Shown here: piece by piece, positions 25,924-34,892 of the stretch
How positions within the stretch are numbered: position 1 is the stretch's first letter
Layout of the letters: each line of letters begins with the position of its first letter
Assembly (NCBI RefSeq): GCF_000023285.1
Contig: NC_013162.1
Coordinates: 2,359,001 to 2,423,000, forward strand
Origin: Capnocytophaga ochracea DSM 7271
Lineage (GTDB): Bacteria; Bacteroidota; Bacteroidia; Flavobacteriales; Flavobacteriaceae
Direction: 5' to 3'
Length of the DNA stretch: 64,000 bases
Notes under the pieces: generated by a model
What the model saw: the letters and a program-made list of their open reading frames with translations, nothing else
Databases searched by the model: none
What the model was told of the DNA's origin: nothing
Program-made: the position numbers and the translations under genes

Positions 25924-26574
25924 TTATTTTTCGGCAATCACATCAATTCCTCCTTTTACGGTCTGATTGAGTTGTACATTTATTTTCGTCCCCAAAGGCA
26001 AATACACGTCTACACGCGACCCGAATTTGATAAATCCAGCATCTTCGCCTTGTACCACTGTTTCTCCCACTTTGGCATAATTCACAATGCGTTTAGCCAA
26101 TGCTCCCGCTATTTGTCGGTATAAAACTTCACCGAACACTGGGTTATCTACCACTATGGTAGTACGTTCATTCTCTTCGGAAGCCTTAGGGTGCCACGCC
26201 ACCAAATACTTCCCCGGGTGATACTCGCTATAAGTAACCTTTCCGCCTAAAGCATAACGAGTTACGTGCACATTCACAGGCGACATAAAAATCGATACCT
26301 GCAAACGTTTATCTTTAAAATATTCTTTCTCAAACACTTCTTCTATCACCACCACCTTACCGTCTACGGGAGCGATAATATGCTGGTCATTTTTAGGCGT
26401 AATGCGTTTAGGATTTCTAAAGAACTGCAATATAGCTATCAAAAATAAAAAAGCTACTATCTGTATAAGCTTTTTAAGCCACAGTATATCAACAAAATAA
26501 TGCGCTATAACCGATATACCTATCACGGCGAATAGCGTAATGAGAATAATCTTAAAACCTTCTTTGTGAAACAT
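25924..26574 (-). CDS. psd: Phosphatidylserine decarboxylase family protein
   Basis: The 216-aa proenzyme makes phosphatidylethanolamine. It has one N-terminal membrane hairpin (IILITLFAVIGISVIAHYFV and LIQIVAFLFLIAILQFF), then APVDGKVVVIEEV and MSPVNVHVTRYALGG. The self-cleavage site near the C terminus is GFIKFGSRVDVYLP, where Gly-Ser replaces the LGST of the long enzymes, as in the short family. The start is ATG 26574 rather than TTG 26583. The promoter is 20 bp upstream and the gene heads psd-capA-yebC-rsmD. Confidence 0.93.
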   Translation of the reverse strand: MFHKEGFKIILITLFAVIGISVIAHYFVDILWLKKLIQIVAFLFLIAILQFFRNPKRITPKNDQHIIAPVDGKVVVIEEVFEKEYFKDKRLQVSIFMSPVNVHVTRYALGGKVTYSEYHPGKYLVAWHPKASEENERTTIVVDNPVFGEVLYRQIAGALAKRIVNYAKVGETVVQGEDAGFIKFGSRVDVYLPLGTKINVQLNQTVKGGIDVIAEK

Positions 26575-26596
26575 TGTATGCAATTATTTTAGGGTG

Positions 26597-26626
26597 CAAA
26601 GATACGAAAGAATTAACAAATTGCAA
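26597..26626 (-). promoter_or_regulatory. Promoter of the psd operon
   Basis: Minus-strand TATCTTTG (26604-26597) with TTG (26626-26624) at a 19-bp spacer. Confidence 0.72.
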
Positions 26627-26656
26627 CGCACAATAAATATTTTTCAACCATAATTC

Positions 26657-26687
26657 TTGGTCTTCCCTATTTTTTTTACTACTTTTG
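26657..26687 (+). promoter_or_regulatory. Promoter far upstream of prmA
   Basis: TTG (26657-26659), a 20-bp spacer and TACTTTTG (26680-26687) point toward prmA, whose ATG is 386 bp further on. The transcript would have a very long leader or the promoter serves a separate RNA. Confidence 0.55.
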
Positions 26688-26811
26688 CCCTCTGACATTA
26701 AAACTTTAATAACTATTGCATTTTTTTTGGCATATCGGCAATTTTAACATTTTTTCCTCAATGTCGAAAATTGAAGTTTTTACCAATTGAAATACAGCTT
26801 AATAAGACGTT

Positions 26812-26866
26812 AGCTTCGGCTTACCTTCGTCTTAGGTTCGTCTTTCCTTCGTCTTAGCTTCGCTCT
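26812..26866. repeat. Degenerate 11-bp array, five units
   Basis: Five consecutive 11-mers, AGCTTCGGCTT, ACCTTCGTCTT, AGGTTCGTCTT, TCCTTCGTCTT and AGCTTCGCTCT, share the core TTCGTC with the reverse complement of the GACGAACAAAA array. They look like a diverged relative. They lie in the divergent 499-bp gap between psd and prmA, which otherwise shows only the two promoters and AT-rich DNA. Confidence 0.75.
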
Positions 26867-27073
26867 AACACCATCTAAACGGCAGAGTAGCTGTAACTCT
26901 TATTTAACTGATTAATAAATATTTAATATTTTTCATAGTAATAAAGATAAAGAAGTGTTTTAATCAATTTTTTTGAAGAAAATGCACAGTTTTTATATAT
27001 TTTAACATTTTTTTCTCAGTTTTCTAATCAGTACTCCACTTAAATAAATAATACTGATAATCAATTATATTTA

Positions 27074-27910
27074 ATGAATTACATAGAATACACTTTTACC
27101 ATTGCCCCTATGGGGGTTGCTTCTGAAATATTAGTTGCCGAACTTGCCGAAGTAGGCTTCGAGAGCTTTGTAGATACCGAAACCGGTTTGCAGGCTTATA
27201 TACAAGAACCCTTTTGGAATGCTGATATACTCTCTGACATACAGATACTTCACAGTGAGGAGTTCCAAATTACCTACACACATCAAACTATTGAACAGGT
27301 GAATTGGAATGAGGAATGGGAAAAACACTTCGAGCCTATCACCGTAGACGATGAGTGTACCGTACGTGCTACCTTTCACCCCGAAGCACATACCCCTTAT
27401 GAAATTGTTATCGACCCTAAGATGAGTTTCGGTACTGGTCATCACGAAACTACTTATATGATGTTGCAATTCCTTTTAAAGGAAGAACTCAAAGGCAAAA
27501 AGGTACTCGATATGGGTTGTGGCACAAGCGTACTCGCTATTATGGCAGCCAAACGCGGTGCTACTGAGGTACTCGCCATTGATGTAGACGAATGGTGTGT
27601 AGAGAACTCCATTGAAAACGTAGAACGCAATGGTTGTAAGCACATCAAAGTACAGTTGGGAGATGCTTCTTCACTGGCTAATGAAAAAGACTTCGACCTT
27701 ATTATTGCGAATATCAACCGTAATATTCTCTTAAACGATATACCGCAGTATGTACCAGTTCTCAAAGCAGGAGGCTCTCTCTTGCTCAGTGGTTTTTACA
27801 AGGAAGAAATACCTCTTATCCGCGAAAAAGCAGAAGCATACGGTTTGCAATACATCGAGAACTTAGAACGCAACAACTGGGTAGCAGTAAAATTCAAAAA
27901 ACAAGCCTAA
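27074..27910 (+). CDS. prmA: Ribosomal protein L11 methyltransferase
   Basis: The 278-aa protein has a small N-terminal L11-recognition domain and a methyltransferase domain. The latter has the substrate loop MSFGTGHHETTYMML, the SAM motif VLDMGCGTSVLAIMAAKRGA and the catalytic DLIIANINRNIL. It trimethylates ribosomal protein L11. Its stop codon overlaps the next ATG by one base (TAATG), so it is translationally coupled to the glycosylase-like gene. Confidence 0.95.
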   Translation: MNYIEYTFTIAPMGVASEILVAELAEVGFESFVDTETGLQAYIQEPFWNADILSDIQILHSEEFQITYTHQTIEQVNWNEEWEKHFEPITVDDECTVRATFHPEAHTPYEIVIDPKMSFGTGHHETTYMMLQFLLKEELKGKKVLDMGCGTSVLAIMAAKRGATEVLAIDVDEWCVENSIENVERNGCKHIKVQLGDASSLANEKDFDLIIANINRNILLNDIPQYVPVLKAGGSLLLSGFYKEEIPLIREKAEAYGLQYIENLERNNWVAVKFKKQA

Positions 27911-28596
27911 TGAGTACTTTCGCCGATAGAATTATTAACTTCAACACACATTTAGAGTACAACCAATCCTTGCCTAAGGGTTTTGATGTGCTGAATCCTT
28001 ATATGGATAACCCTGAAACTATGGAGGTAATGCGTGCTTTTTATCACAAATTCTACAACGATAACCGTCAGCGGAAATTCATTATAGGCATCAATCCCAG
28101 CCGACACGGGGCAGGAGTTACAGGCGTTCCTTTTACTGATACCAAGCGATTAAAAAGCGAGTGTGGCATTACAATGAAGTCGGCACATACTCACGAAGTA
28201 TCATCTGTTTTTATGTATGATATGATAAAAGCATACGGTGGAGTCACTAAGTTCTACAATGATTTTTATATCAATTCTCCTTTTCCTTTGGCTATTGTGC
28301 GAAAAGCCTCTGACGGCAAATGGCTCAATGCTAATTATTACGATGAAGAAGCACTCTTCAAATCATTAAAGGACTATATGATAGAAACTTTAAAAAAGCA
28401 TATCGCCTTAGGAGTAGATGCTCAAAAGGTGTTCGTATTAGGCAAAAAGAACGCTACTTTCTTACAAAAATTGAATAAAGAAGCTACTTTATTTGGTGAA
28501 ATGGTAGTATTAGAGCATCCTCGCTTTATCCAACAGTATAAATCAAAAGAAAAACAGCTGTATATCGATAAGTTTTTGACGAGTTTTGGAATATAG
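27910..28596 (+). CDS. SMUG2-type uracil-DNA glycosylase family protein (DUF4918)
   Basis: The 228-aa protein carries a UDG-superfamily active-site strand, KFIIGINPSRHGAGVTGVPF, and a C-terminal VFVLGKKNA...VVLEHPRF with the HP(R) loop that holds the flipped base. This is the pattern of the Bacteroidetes SMUG2/DUF4918 group. The family should excise uracil or related bases from DNA. It sits between prmA and a flavin oxidoreductase with 0-4 bp gaps, an arrangement that does not explain its substrate. Confidence 0.82.
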   Translation: MSTFADRIINFNTHLEYNQSLPKGFDVLNPYMDNPETMEVMRAFYHKFYNDNRQRKFIIGINPSRHGAGVTGVPFTDTKRLKSECGITMKSAHTHEVSSVFMYDMIKAYGGVTKFYNDFYINSPFPLAIVRKASDGKWLNANYYDEEALFKSLKDYMIETLKKHIALGVDAQKVFVLGKKNATFLQKLNKEATLFGEMVVLEHPRFIQQYKSKEKQLYIDKFLTSFGI

Positions 28597-28599
28597 ACA

Positions 28600-30099
28600 A
28601 TGAAGCAATACGATGTTTTGGTGATAGGTAGCGGACTTTCGGGGCTCTTTTCGGCTTTGCTCTTGGCAAAAGCAGGAAAGAAAGTGTGTATATTGGAGAA
28701 AAATGAGCAGTATGGAGGTAATTTACAAACTTTTGTGCGCAATAATACGCTGTTTGATACAGGAGTGCATTACATAGGAAGTTTTGCTGAAGGTCAGGTG
28801 TTATACGAATATTTTAAAGATGTAGGTATAGCCAATCATCTTTCGGTAGAACGCCTTGATACAAACGGCTACGACCGTATTTGTTTTGGTGATACACCTA
28901 ACGTGATGTATCCTCACGCTCAGGGCTATGAGAACTTCGTACAACAACTCCTCACCTACTTCCCCAATGAAAAAAAAGCCTTAGAAGAGTATGCTCACAC
29001 AATGCAATCTATTTGCGATAAGTTTCCACTCTACCGCCATAAACAAGCAGTAGCCGATTACGATGTGCATACACTTTCCTTAAAACTCTTAGACTTTCTC
29101 AACGGTATCACAACTAATGACCGACTCAAAGCAGTGCTCTTAGGCTCTAACTTTCTCTATGGAGGTGCTGATGAGCAGACACCTTTATACGTGCACGCGC
29201 TATCGGTTAATTCATATATAGAAAGCGCTTGGCGACTCACACAAGGGGGTAGCCAAATCACCAACTTGCTCATTGAAAAATTGCGCCAATACGGTGCTGA
29301 CCTTTTCAACCAAAGGGAGGTCATAGGCTTTGAATACAGTGAGGGGAATACTATCAACACAGTACTCACCAAGCAAGGAGAGCAGTTTGTTGCAAAACAA
29401 ATCATCTCGGCTATAGATGTAAAGCAACTACTCAACATCACAGGCAAAAAGCCTTTTAAGCCTTCTTTTTGCAAACGCGTGCAGGGCTTACAACCTACGG
29501 TTGCTGCCTTTTCATTGCATTTGGTACTCAAGCCAAATTCTTTTCGCTACTTGCCCTATAATGTGTATTGGTTTAAGGATAATAACAGCGTTTACCACGC
29601 TACTAATTACCCTACTAACAACTTCCCGATTTCGTATATGCTCTCTATGAATCCACCCAAGGACGGCGGAGAGTATACTGATAATGTTACTATCCTCACC
29701 TATATGAACACTGATGAACTGCAACGCTGGCAAAATAGTTTTACTACCAACACCGAGGGTAATCATAGAGGCAACCAGTATGAAGTTTTCAAAAGTCAAC
29801 GTGCTATGGATTTATTAGATGTAGTTGCTCAACAATTTCCTACACTCAAAAGTGCTATTGCTCATTACTACACCTCTACCCCACTCACTTACCGCGATTA
29901 TATAGGCAACCCTACGGGAGCATTGTACGGCTACAAAAAAAACGCTAACCATATAATGGAAAGCGTTTTTATGCCACAAACTCACATCAAAAATTTGTAT
30001 GTTACAGGGCAGAGTGTTGCAATGCACGGATTAGTAGGAGTTACTATTAGTGCGGTGCTCACCTACCAAATTTTGATGCGGTCTTCAGGTTTTTTATAG
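28600..30099 (+). CDS. FAD-dependent oxidoreductase of the phytoene desaturase/retinol saturase type
   Basis: The 499-aa protein has the dinucleotide-binding VLVIGSGLSGLFSALLLAKAG (split GxGxxG at residues 9-14), then LEKNEQYGGN, FDTGVHYIG, and a C-terminal LYVTGQSVAMHGLVGVTISA that contacts FAD. Relatives include carotenoid isomerases and all-trans-retinol 13,14-reductases. No crt genes lie nearby, so the substrate is unknown. Its 3' end overlaps the convergent M13 peptidase gene by 37 bp. Confidence 0.85.
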   Translation: MKQYDVLVIGSGLSGLFSALLLAKAGKKVCILEKNEQYGGNLQTFVRNNTLFDTGVHYIGSFAEGQVLYEYFKDVGIANHLSVERLDTNGYDRICFGDTPNVMYPHAQGYENFVQQLLTYFPNEKKALEEYAHTMQSICDKFPLYRHKQAVADYDVHTLSLKLLDFLNGITTNDRLKAVLLGSNFLYGGADEQTPLYVHALSVNSYIESAWRLTQGGSQITNLLIEKLRQYGADLFNQREVIGFEYSEGNTINTVLTKQGEQFVAKQIISAIDVKQLLNITGKKPFKPSFCKRVQGLQPTVAAFSLHLVLKPNSFRYLPYNVYWFKDNNSVYHATNYPTNNFPISYMLSMNPPKDGGEYTDNVTILTYMNTDELQRWQNSFTTNTEGNHRGNQYEVFKSQRAMDLLDVVAQQFPTLKSAIAHYYTSTPLTYRDYIGNPTGALYGYKKNANHIMESVFMPQTHIKNLYVTGQSVAMHGLVGVTISAVLTYQILMRSSGFL

Positions 30100-32126
30100 A
30101 GTTTATCACCTTCTTTTACATCAAAGGCTTTATACCAAGCATCTACATTCACAAGCGGACCAAATGAACGGAAATATCCTGGGCTATGAGGGTCGGTTTT
30201 TACTTGGTTTGTAAGGTATTTATCAGTCGAAAGCGTACGCCATACGGTACCCCAAGAGATAAAGAAACGTTGTTCTTGAGTGAAATTGCTTATTTTACCT
30301 ACATTACCTTTATCTTTTAAGTACATTTGCAAAGCATCAAAAGCAATATTTACCCCACCGAGGTCAGCTATGTTCTCACCACTGGTGAAAGTACCATTTA
30401 CGAATACACCTTTTACAGGTTCGTATTGGTCGTATTGTTTAGCAAGGGCTTTAGTAGCGTTCTCAAAGTTCTTTTTATCTTCAGGAGTCCACCAATTTTT
30501 TAGATTACCATCGCCGTCAAATTCAGCGCCACTATCGTCAAATCCGTGTGTCATTTCGTGACCTATTACAGCACCAATACCACCGAAGTTCACCGCAGGG
30601 TCGGCTTCGAAATTGAAGAAAGGAGGTTGTAAGATAGCCGCAGGGAAAACGATTTCATTATACAATGGATTGTAATACGCATTCACTGTTTGAGGCGACA
30701 TACCCCATTTAGTTTTATCTACAGGCTTACCTACTTTTTCCAAACTCTTTTGGTAAGCCCATTCACTCACGCGTTGCAAGTTAGCAAAATACACCGTTTT
30801 AGCAGCCGGTTCAATGGTCAGTTTAGAGTAGTCTTCCCACTTATCGGGGTAACCTACCTTCACAGTAAATTTATTAAGTTTAGCCAAAGCCTTTTCCTTA
30901 GTAGCCTCTGACATCCAAGTTACATCTTTAATGTGTTGTGCAAAGCTCTTTTTGAGATAATCTACCAAAGTAACCATTTCTTCTTTAGCTTTAGGTGGAA
31001 AATACTTTTCTACATACAATTTACCAAAGGCTTCACCCAAAATACCATTGATAACGCTTAGCGCGCGTTTGTTCATTGGACGTTGTTCTTGTTGTCCTTG
31101 CAACTCCTTGTTGTAGAAGTTAAAAGAAAGCTCATCAAGTTCTTTGGTAAGGTTGCTCGCATTATCGGCTACTAATTGATATTTGAGGTAATCTTTGATA
31201 AGAGGTAAGTTCTTTTCGTTGATAAACTTATCGTATTGTTTGTACAAACGAATTTCAGAAACAACTACTTTATCAGTGTTCACCCCTACGTTTTTAAGAA
31301 ACTGAGGTAGATTGAGGTTCTTCACCAACTTGCTGAGCTCAGCCATTGTTTGAGGGTTGTAGCTAAGGTTAGGATTGCGATCTTCCTCATTGGTGAGCAT
31401 CAATTTGGCTACCGAGCGTTCAAAATCTACCATTTGTTTAGCTTTCTCAGCGGCTTTGTCGTCTTTAAGCACTTTGAAGATAGCCTTTACATAATCTTGA
31501 TACTTTTGTAAAGCCTCAGTATTCTCCTTGTTGTCTTTTTGATAGTAATCGCGGCCCATACCGATGCTAAAGTTGCCGAGATACACAGTATTCATATTAG
31601 AATCCTTCATATCGGCATATACCCCCCAAGCACAGATAGGGTTTTCACCCTCGCGAGTTACCTCTTCCAAATACTTTTGAAGGTCTGTGAGGTTTTTAAT
31701 AGCCTCAATCTTATTCAAATAACCTTCAATAGGTTTAAGCCCTTCGGCATCACGCTTTTTCCAATCGATAAACGATTCGTAGAGGTCTTTTATTTTCTGA
31801 CCTTCAGTACCTTGAGCAAAGTTTTCCTTGAGGAGGTTATCCAAGATGAGCAAGCAATTCTCATCGGTTTTCTCGCGTAGGATATGGAAAGAGCCCCACG
31901 TAGGTTTATCGGCTGGTATTTTGGCAGTTTTAGCCCAAGTGCCGTTCACATAATTGTAGAAATCATCTTGCGGACGCACCGTAGTGTCCATTTCAGCAAG
32001 AGCAATCCCCTTGTCTGCATTTTTGTCTGTCATTGCATTTTCTGATTTTTTGTTATTTTCGCCACAAGCAACGATGAGTGCTGCCGACGAAAACAACAGT
32101 GCGGTTTTTACTGTTTTTCTCATCAT
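30063..32126 (-). CDS. M13 family metallopeptidase lipoprotein (PepO/neprilysin-like)
   Basis: The 687-aa protein starts with a lipoprotein signal ending LIVAC (Cys21; from the second Met, Cys20). The zinc peptidase motifs follow late in the protein: AVIGHEMTHGFDDSG (HExxH) and GENIADLGGV (third ligand Glu). NAYYNP..NEIVFPAAILQPP and the C-terminal YRSFGPLVN...W are further M13 hallmarks. It would degrade peptides at the cell envelope. It has its own promoter. Confidence 0.94.
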   Translation of the reverse strand: MMRKTVKTALLFSSAALIVACGENNKKSENAMTDKNADKGIALAEMDTTVRPQDDFYNYVNGTWAKTAKIPADKPTWGSFHILREKTDENCLLILDNLLKENFAQGTEGQKIKDLYESFIDWKKRDAEGLKPIEGYLNKIEAIKNLTDLQKYLEEVTREGENPICAWGVYADMKDSNMNTVYLGNFSIGMGRDYYQKDNKENTEALQKYQDYVKAIFKVLKDDKAAEKAKQMVDFERSVAKLMLTNEEDRNPNLSYNPQTMAELSKLVKNLNLPQFLKNVGVNTDKVVVSEIRLYKQYDKFINEKNLPLIKDYLKYQLVADNASNLTKELDELSFNFYNKELQGQQEQRPMNKRALSVINGILGEAFGKLYVEKYFPPKAKEEMVTLVDYLKKSFAQHIKDVTWMSEATKEKALAKLNKFTVKVGYPDKWEDYSKLTIEPAAKTVYFANLQRVSEWAYQKSLEKVGKPVDKTKWGMSPQTVNAYYNPLYNEIVFPAAILQPPFFNFEADPAVNFGGIGAVIGHEMTHGFDDSGAEFDGDGNLKNWWTPEDKKNFENATKALAKQYDQYEPVKGVFVNGTFTSGENIADLGGVNIAFDALQMYLKDKGNVGKISNFTQEQRFFISWGTVWRTLSTDKYLTNQVKTDPHSPGYFRSFGPLVNVDAWYKAFDVKEGDKLYKKPEDRIKIW

Positions 32127-32153
32127 CTTGTATAATGTTTTTGTTTAATGAAG

Positions 32154-32183
32154 CAAAGGTAAAAAATAATTAGCAATTAACAA
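32154..32183 (-). promoter_or_regulatory. Promoter of the M13 peptidase gene
   Basis: Minus-strand TACCTTTG (32161-32154) with TTG (32183-32181) at a 19-bp spacer; it lies just beyond the terminator of the upstream gene. Confidence 0.75.
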
Positions 32184-32193
32184 CAAAAAATAT

Positions 32194-32246
32194 AAAAAAA
32201 GCTTTGCTAAACCTTGTAAGAGTTTTTAGCAAAGCTTTCTTTTTTC
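32194..32246 (-). terminator. Terminator of the flavin reductase gene, works both ways
   Basis: A perfect 14-bp inverted repeat (32198-32211 AAAGCTTTGCTAAA, 32225-32238) has an A run on its left, which is a T run on the minus strand, and a T run on its right. Confidence 0.85.
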
Positions 32247-32263
32247 TTATCTTAGATAAGCCA

Positions 32264-32842
32264 TTACTTAATACTGAAATTCAAACCTTTGTGTTCTCCC
32301 AATCCGTAATAATGTTTAAAATTATAGATAAGTGGTTCCCACTCTAGTGGATTGATTTTATTACCTTCCATTACCAAATGGTCTTCAGCGTGTACTTGCA
32401 CAAATTCCAATTCTACAAGTACATAAGCATCGCGGTCATTCACGTTTTTCACTTTAGCTTCTGCCTGAATAGGACATTCGGCAATACGCGGAGGGCGTAC
32501 TTTTTCTGAAGGTAATTGAGTAAATCCTCCAATACTAAACTTGTCGTCAGTATAAGTGTATTTACCCATTTTTTGAGGGGGCACAGGGTTTTGAGCGGTA
32601 TAAGGGGCAATTGCCTCTACTTTTTCCCACATAGCTGCCGTAGGGAGGTTAAAAACTACCTCGGGCACTTCCATCACATTATGATAAGCCTTGTTTAGTT
32701 TTACAAGCGCTATCACAGCATTCACACCTAAAGTAAAGGTGCTTGAAATAGGCGTTACATCGGCGTTTCCATCTTTATCGGTAGTAGTAAGAAGTACTAC
32801 AGGAAACCCGTAATAAAACATAGTTGGTAAAAAAGACTTCAT
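32264..32842 (-). CDS. Flavin reductase-like FMN-binding protein
   Basis: The 192-aa protein has the split-barrel flavin reductase fold: VVLLTTTDKDGNADVTPISSTFTLG in pieces, AYHNVMEVPEVVFNLP, and LGEHKGL near the end. Such proteins bind FMN and either reduce flavin for a partner oxygenase or act on unknown substrates. There is no partner nearby. The gene is monocistronic between a consensus promoter and a strong terminator. Confidence 0.85.
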   Translation of the reverse strand: MKSFLPTMFYYGFPVVLLTTTDKDGNADVTPISSTFTLGVNAVIALVKLNKAYHNVMEVPEVVFNLPTAAMWEKVEAIAPYTAQNPVPPQKMGKYTYTDDKFSIGGFTQLPSEKVRPPRIAECPIQAEAKVKNVNDRDAYVLVELEFVQVHAEDHLVMEGNKINPLEWEPLIYNFKHYYGLGEHKGLNFSIK

Positions 32843-32862
32843 ACTATTTTTTTATTTTGGCA

Positions 32863-32892
32863 CAAAAGTACAAAATCTAATTGGAAAAACAA
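32863..32892 (-). promoter_or_regulatory. Promoter of the flavin reductase gene
   Basis: Minus-strand TACTTTTG (32870-32863) with TTG (32892-32890) at a 19-bp spacer. Confidence 0.75.
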
Positions 32893-32928
32893 TAAATATT
32901 TATCAAAAAGTTTTCATATTTATTATTC

Positions 32929-34620
32929 TTACCGTACTAATTTCTTATACTTAATACGAGTAGGTGTTACTTCTTTGCCAAGTCGTTTTTTCTTATTCTC
33001 TTCATACTCTGAAAAGCTACCTTCAAAGAAATACACTTGTGAGTCACCTTCAAAAGCTAAAATATGAGTACAAATACGGTCTAAAAACCAACGGTCGTGT
33101 GAAATCACTACTGCACAACCTGCAAAGTTCTCTAAACCTTCTTCTAAGGCGCGAAGAGTATTTACGTCTAAATCGTTGGTAGGCTCGTCTAACAGTAATA
33201 CGTTACCCTCTTCTTTAAGAGTCATTGCCAAGTGTAAACGGTTGCGTTCTCCTCCTGAAAGAGTGGCTACTTTTTTATTTTGTTCGCTACCACCAAAGTT
33301 AAATCTACTGAGATAAGCACGAGAGTTCACTTGTCTACCCCCCATCATAATGAGGTCTTGCCCACCAGAAAAGTTCTCCCATATAGACTTCTCGGGGTCT
33401 ATTTGTTTGTGAGTTTGGTCTACATAAGCTATCTTCACCGTGTCACCTACCAGAAACTCACCACTATCGGGCTGTTCTTCACCCATTATCATACGGAAGA
33501 TAGTAGATTTACCTGCTCCATTAGGACCTATCACTCCTACTATTCCTGCTTGAGGAAGCACAAAGTTTAAATCATCATAGAGTAGTTTATCACCAAAAGC
33601 TTTGGCTACGTGACGTGCTTCTATTACATTAGTTCCTAAACGAGGTCCGTTGGGAATATATATTTCCAACTTTTCTTCTAATTGTTTTTGGTCTTCATTG
33701 AGCAGACGGTCATAATTCTGCAAACGTGCTTTTTGTTTGGCTTGACGTCCTTTAGCTCCTTGACGTACCCATTCGAGCTCACGCTCCAATACTTTTTGAC
33801 GTTTGTTTTCAGTTTTCTGTTCTTGAGCCAAACGTTTAGCTTTTTGGTCGAGCCAAGAAGAGTAATTGCCCTTCCAAGGAATACCTTCTCCACGATCGAG
33901 TTCTAATATCCAGCCCGCTACATTGTCTAAAAAATAACGGTCGTGGGTAACGGCTATAACTGTACCTGCATACTGTTGTAAATGCTGTTCTAACCACAAT
34001 ACCGATTCTGCATCGAGGTGGTTAGTTGGCTCGTCGAGTAACAAAACATCGGGTTGTTGCAAGAGCAGACGGCAGAGTGCTACCCTACGGCGTTCTCCTC
34101 CCGAAAGCACTTTGATAGGCGTATTGGGTTCAGGGGTACGGAGGGCTTCCATCGCTACTTCTAACTGATTGTCGAGTTCCCAAGCATTCAAGGCATCTAT
34201 CTTGTCTTGTAACTCGGCTTGCTTATCCATCAGCTTTTGCATCTTATCGGGGTCAGAATAGTTTTCCTCGAGCCCAAAAAGATCGTTGATATGATTGAAT
34301 TCCTCTAAGAGTTTTACTGTTTCGGCTACTCCTTCGCGTACTACTTCAATAACAGTTTTATCATCATCAAGATGAGGCTCTTGTTCGAGATAGCCTACGG
34401 TATAATTAGGAGCAAATACTACTTCTCCTTGATAGTTTTTATCTATTCCTGCAATAATTTTTAGCAGAGAGGATTTACCAGAGCCATTAAGCCCTAAAAT
34501 ACCGATTTTGGCTCCATAGAAGAAACTTAGGTAAATATCTTTGAGTACCTGTTTATTAGTAGATGAATAGGTTTTGCTTACCTTATTCATCGAGAAAATG
34601 ATTTTCTTATCGTCTGCCAT
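32929..34620 (-). CDS. ettA: Energy-dependent translational throttle protein EttA (ABC-F)
   Basis: The 563-aa protein has two ABC domains and no membrane part. The first has GLNGSGKS (43-50) and LSGGERRRVALCRLLL with LLLDEPTNHLDAESV. The second has GPNGAGKST and LSGGERNRLHLAMTL with LLLDEPTNDLDVNTL. Between them lies the charged P-site interaction motif (KRLAQEQKTENKRQKVLERE). The length and the arm match EttA. It binds the ribosomal E site and gates the first elongation steps by ADP/ATP ratio. Confidence 0.95.
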   Translation of the reverse strand: MADDKKIIFSMNKVSKTYSSTNKQVLKDIYLSFFYGAKIGILGLNGSGKSSLLKIIAGIDKNYQGEVVFAPNYTVGYLEQEPHLDDDKTVIEVVREGVAETVKLLEEFNHINDLFGLEENYSDPDKMQKLMDKQAELQDKIDALNAWELDNQLEVAMEALRTPEPNTPIKVLSGGERRRVALCRLLLQQPDVLLLDEPTNHLDAESVLWLEQHLQQYAGTVIAVTHDRYFLDNVAGWILELDRGEGIPWKGNYSSWLDQKAKRLAQEQKTENKRQKVLERELEWVRQGAKGRQAKQKARLQNYDRLLNEDQKQLEEKLEIYIPNGPRLGTNVIEARHVAKAFGDKLLYDDLNFVLPQAGIVGVIGPNGAGKSTIFRMIMGEEQPDSGEFLVGDTVKIAYVDQTHKQIDPEKSIWENFSGGQDLIMMGGRQVNSRAYLSRFNFGGSEQNKKVATLSGGERNRLHLAMTLKEEGNVLLLDEPTNDLDVNTLRALEEGLENFAGCAVVISHDRWFLDRICTHILAFEGDSQVYFFEGSFSEYEENKKKRLGKEVTPTRIKYKKLVR

Positions 34621-34685
34621 AGTTTAGTGAAAAATAAAAAATGAATAGTAAATGAAATCATTAAAGATTCTCATTATTACAAGTG

Positions 34686-34717
34686 CAAAAATATAAAAAC
34701 AATACCAAGTAAACAAA
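34686..34717 (-). promoter_or_regulatory. Promoter of ettA
   Basis: Minus-strand TATTTTTG (34693-34686) with TTTG (34717-34714) at a 20-bp spacer. Confidence 0.65.
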
Positions 34718-34830
34718 TTTTGGCTCGCACGCACTTGTAAACTGTAAAATTAAACTTTTATAATTAATTGAATTACAAGTTTATATAAAAAAAACATACC
34801 TTATTCTATAAAAATAATTGCTAAAAATTT

Positions 34831-34859
34831 AGTTTATATTATAAACTAACTTATATTTG
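34831..34859 (+). promoter_or_regulatory. -7 box with an overlapping palindromic operator candidate
   Basis: TATATTTG (34852-34859) is a good -7 element for the gene at 34893, but no TTG occurs at the usual -33 distance. Instead a perfect palindrome, AGTTTATA T TATAAACT (34831-34847), covers that position. A second half-site AGTTTATA with a 10-bp palindrome lies at 34778-34789. This arrangement suits control by the winged-helix protein encoded just downstream. Confidence 0.6.
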
Positions 34860-34892
34860 CAGCGAATTTATAACATTAAACATTTTAACATT

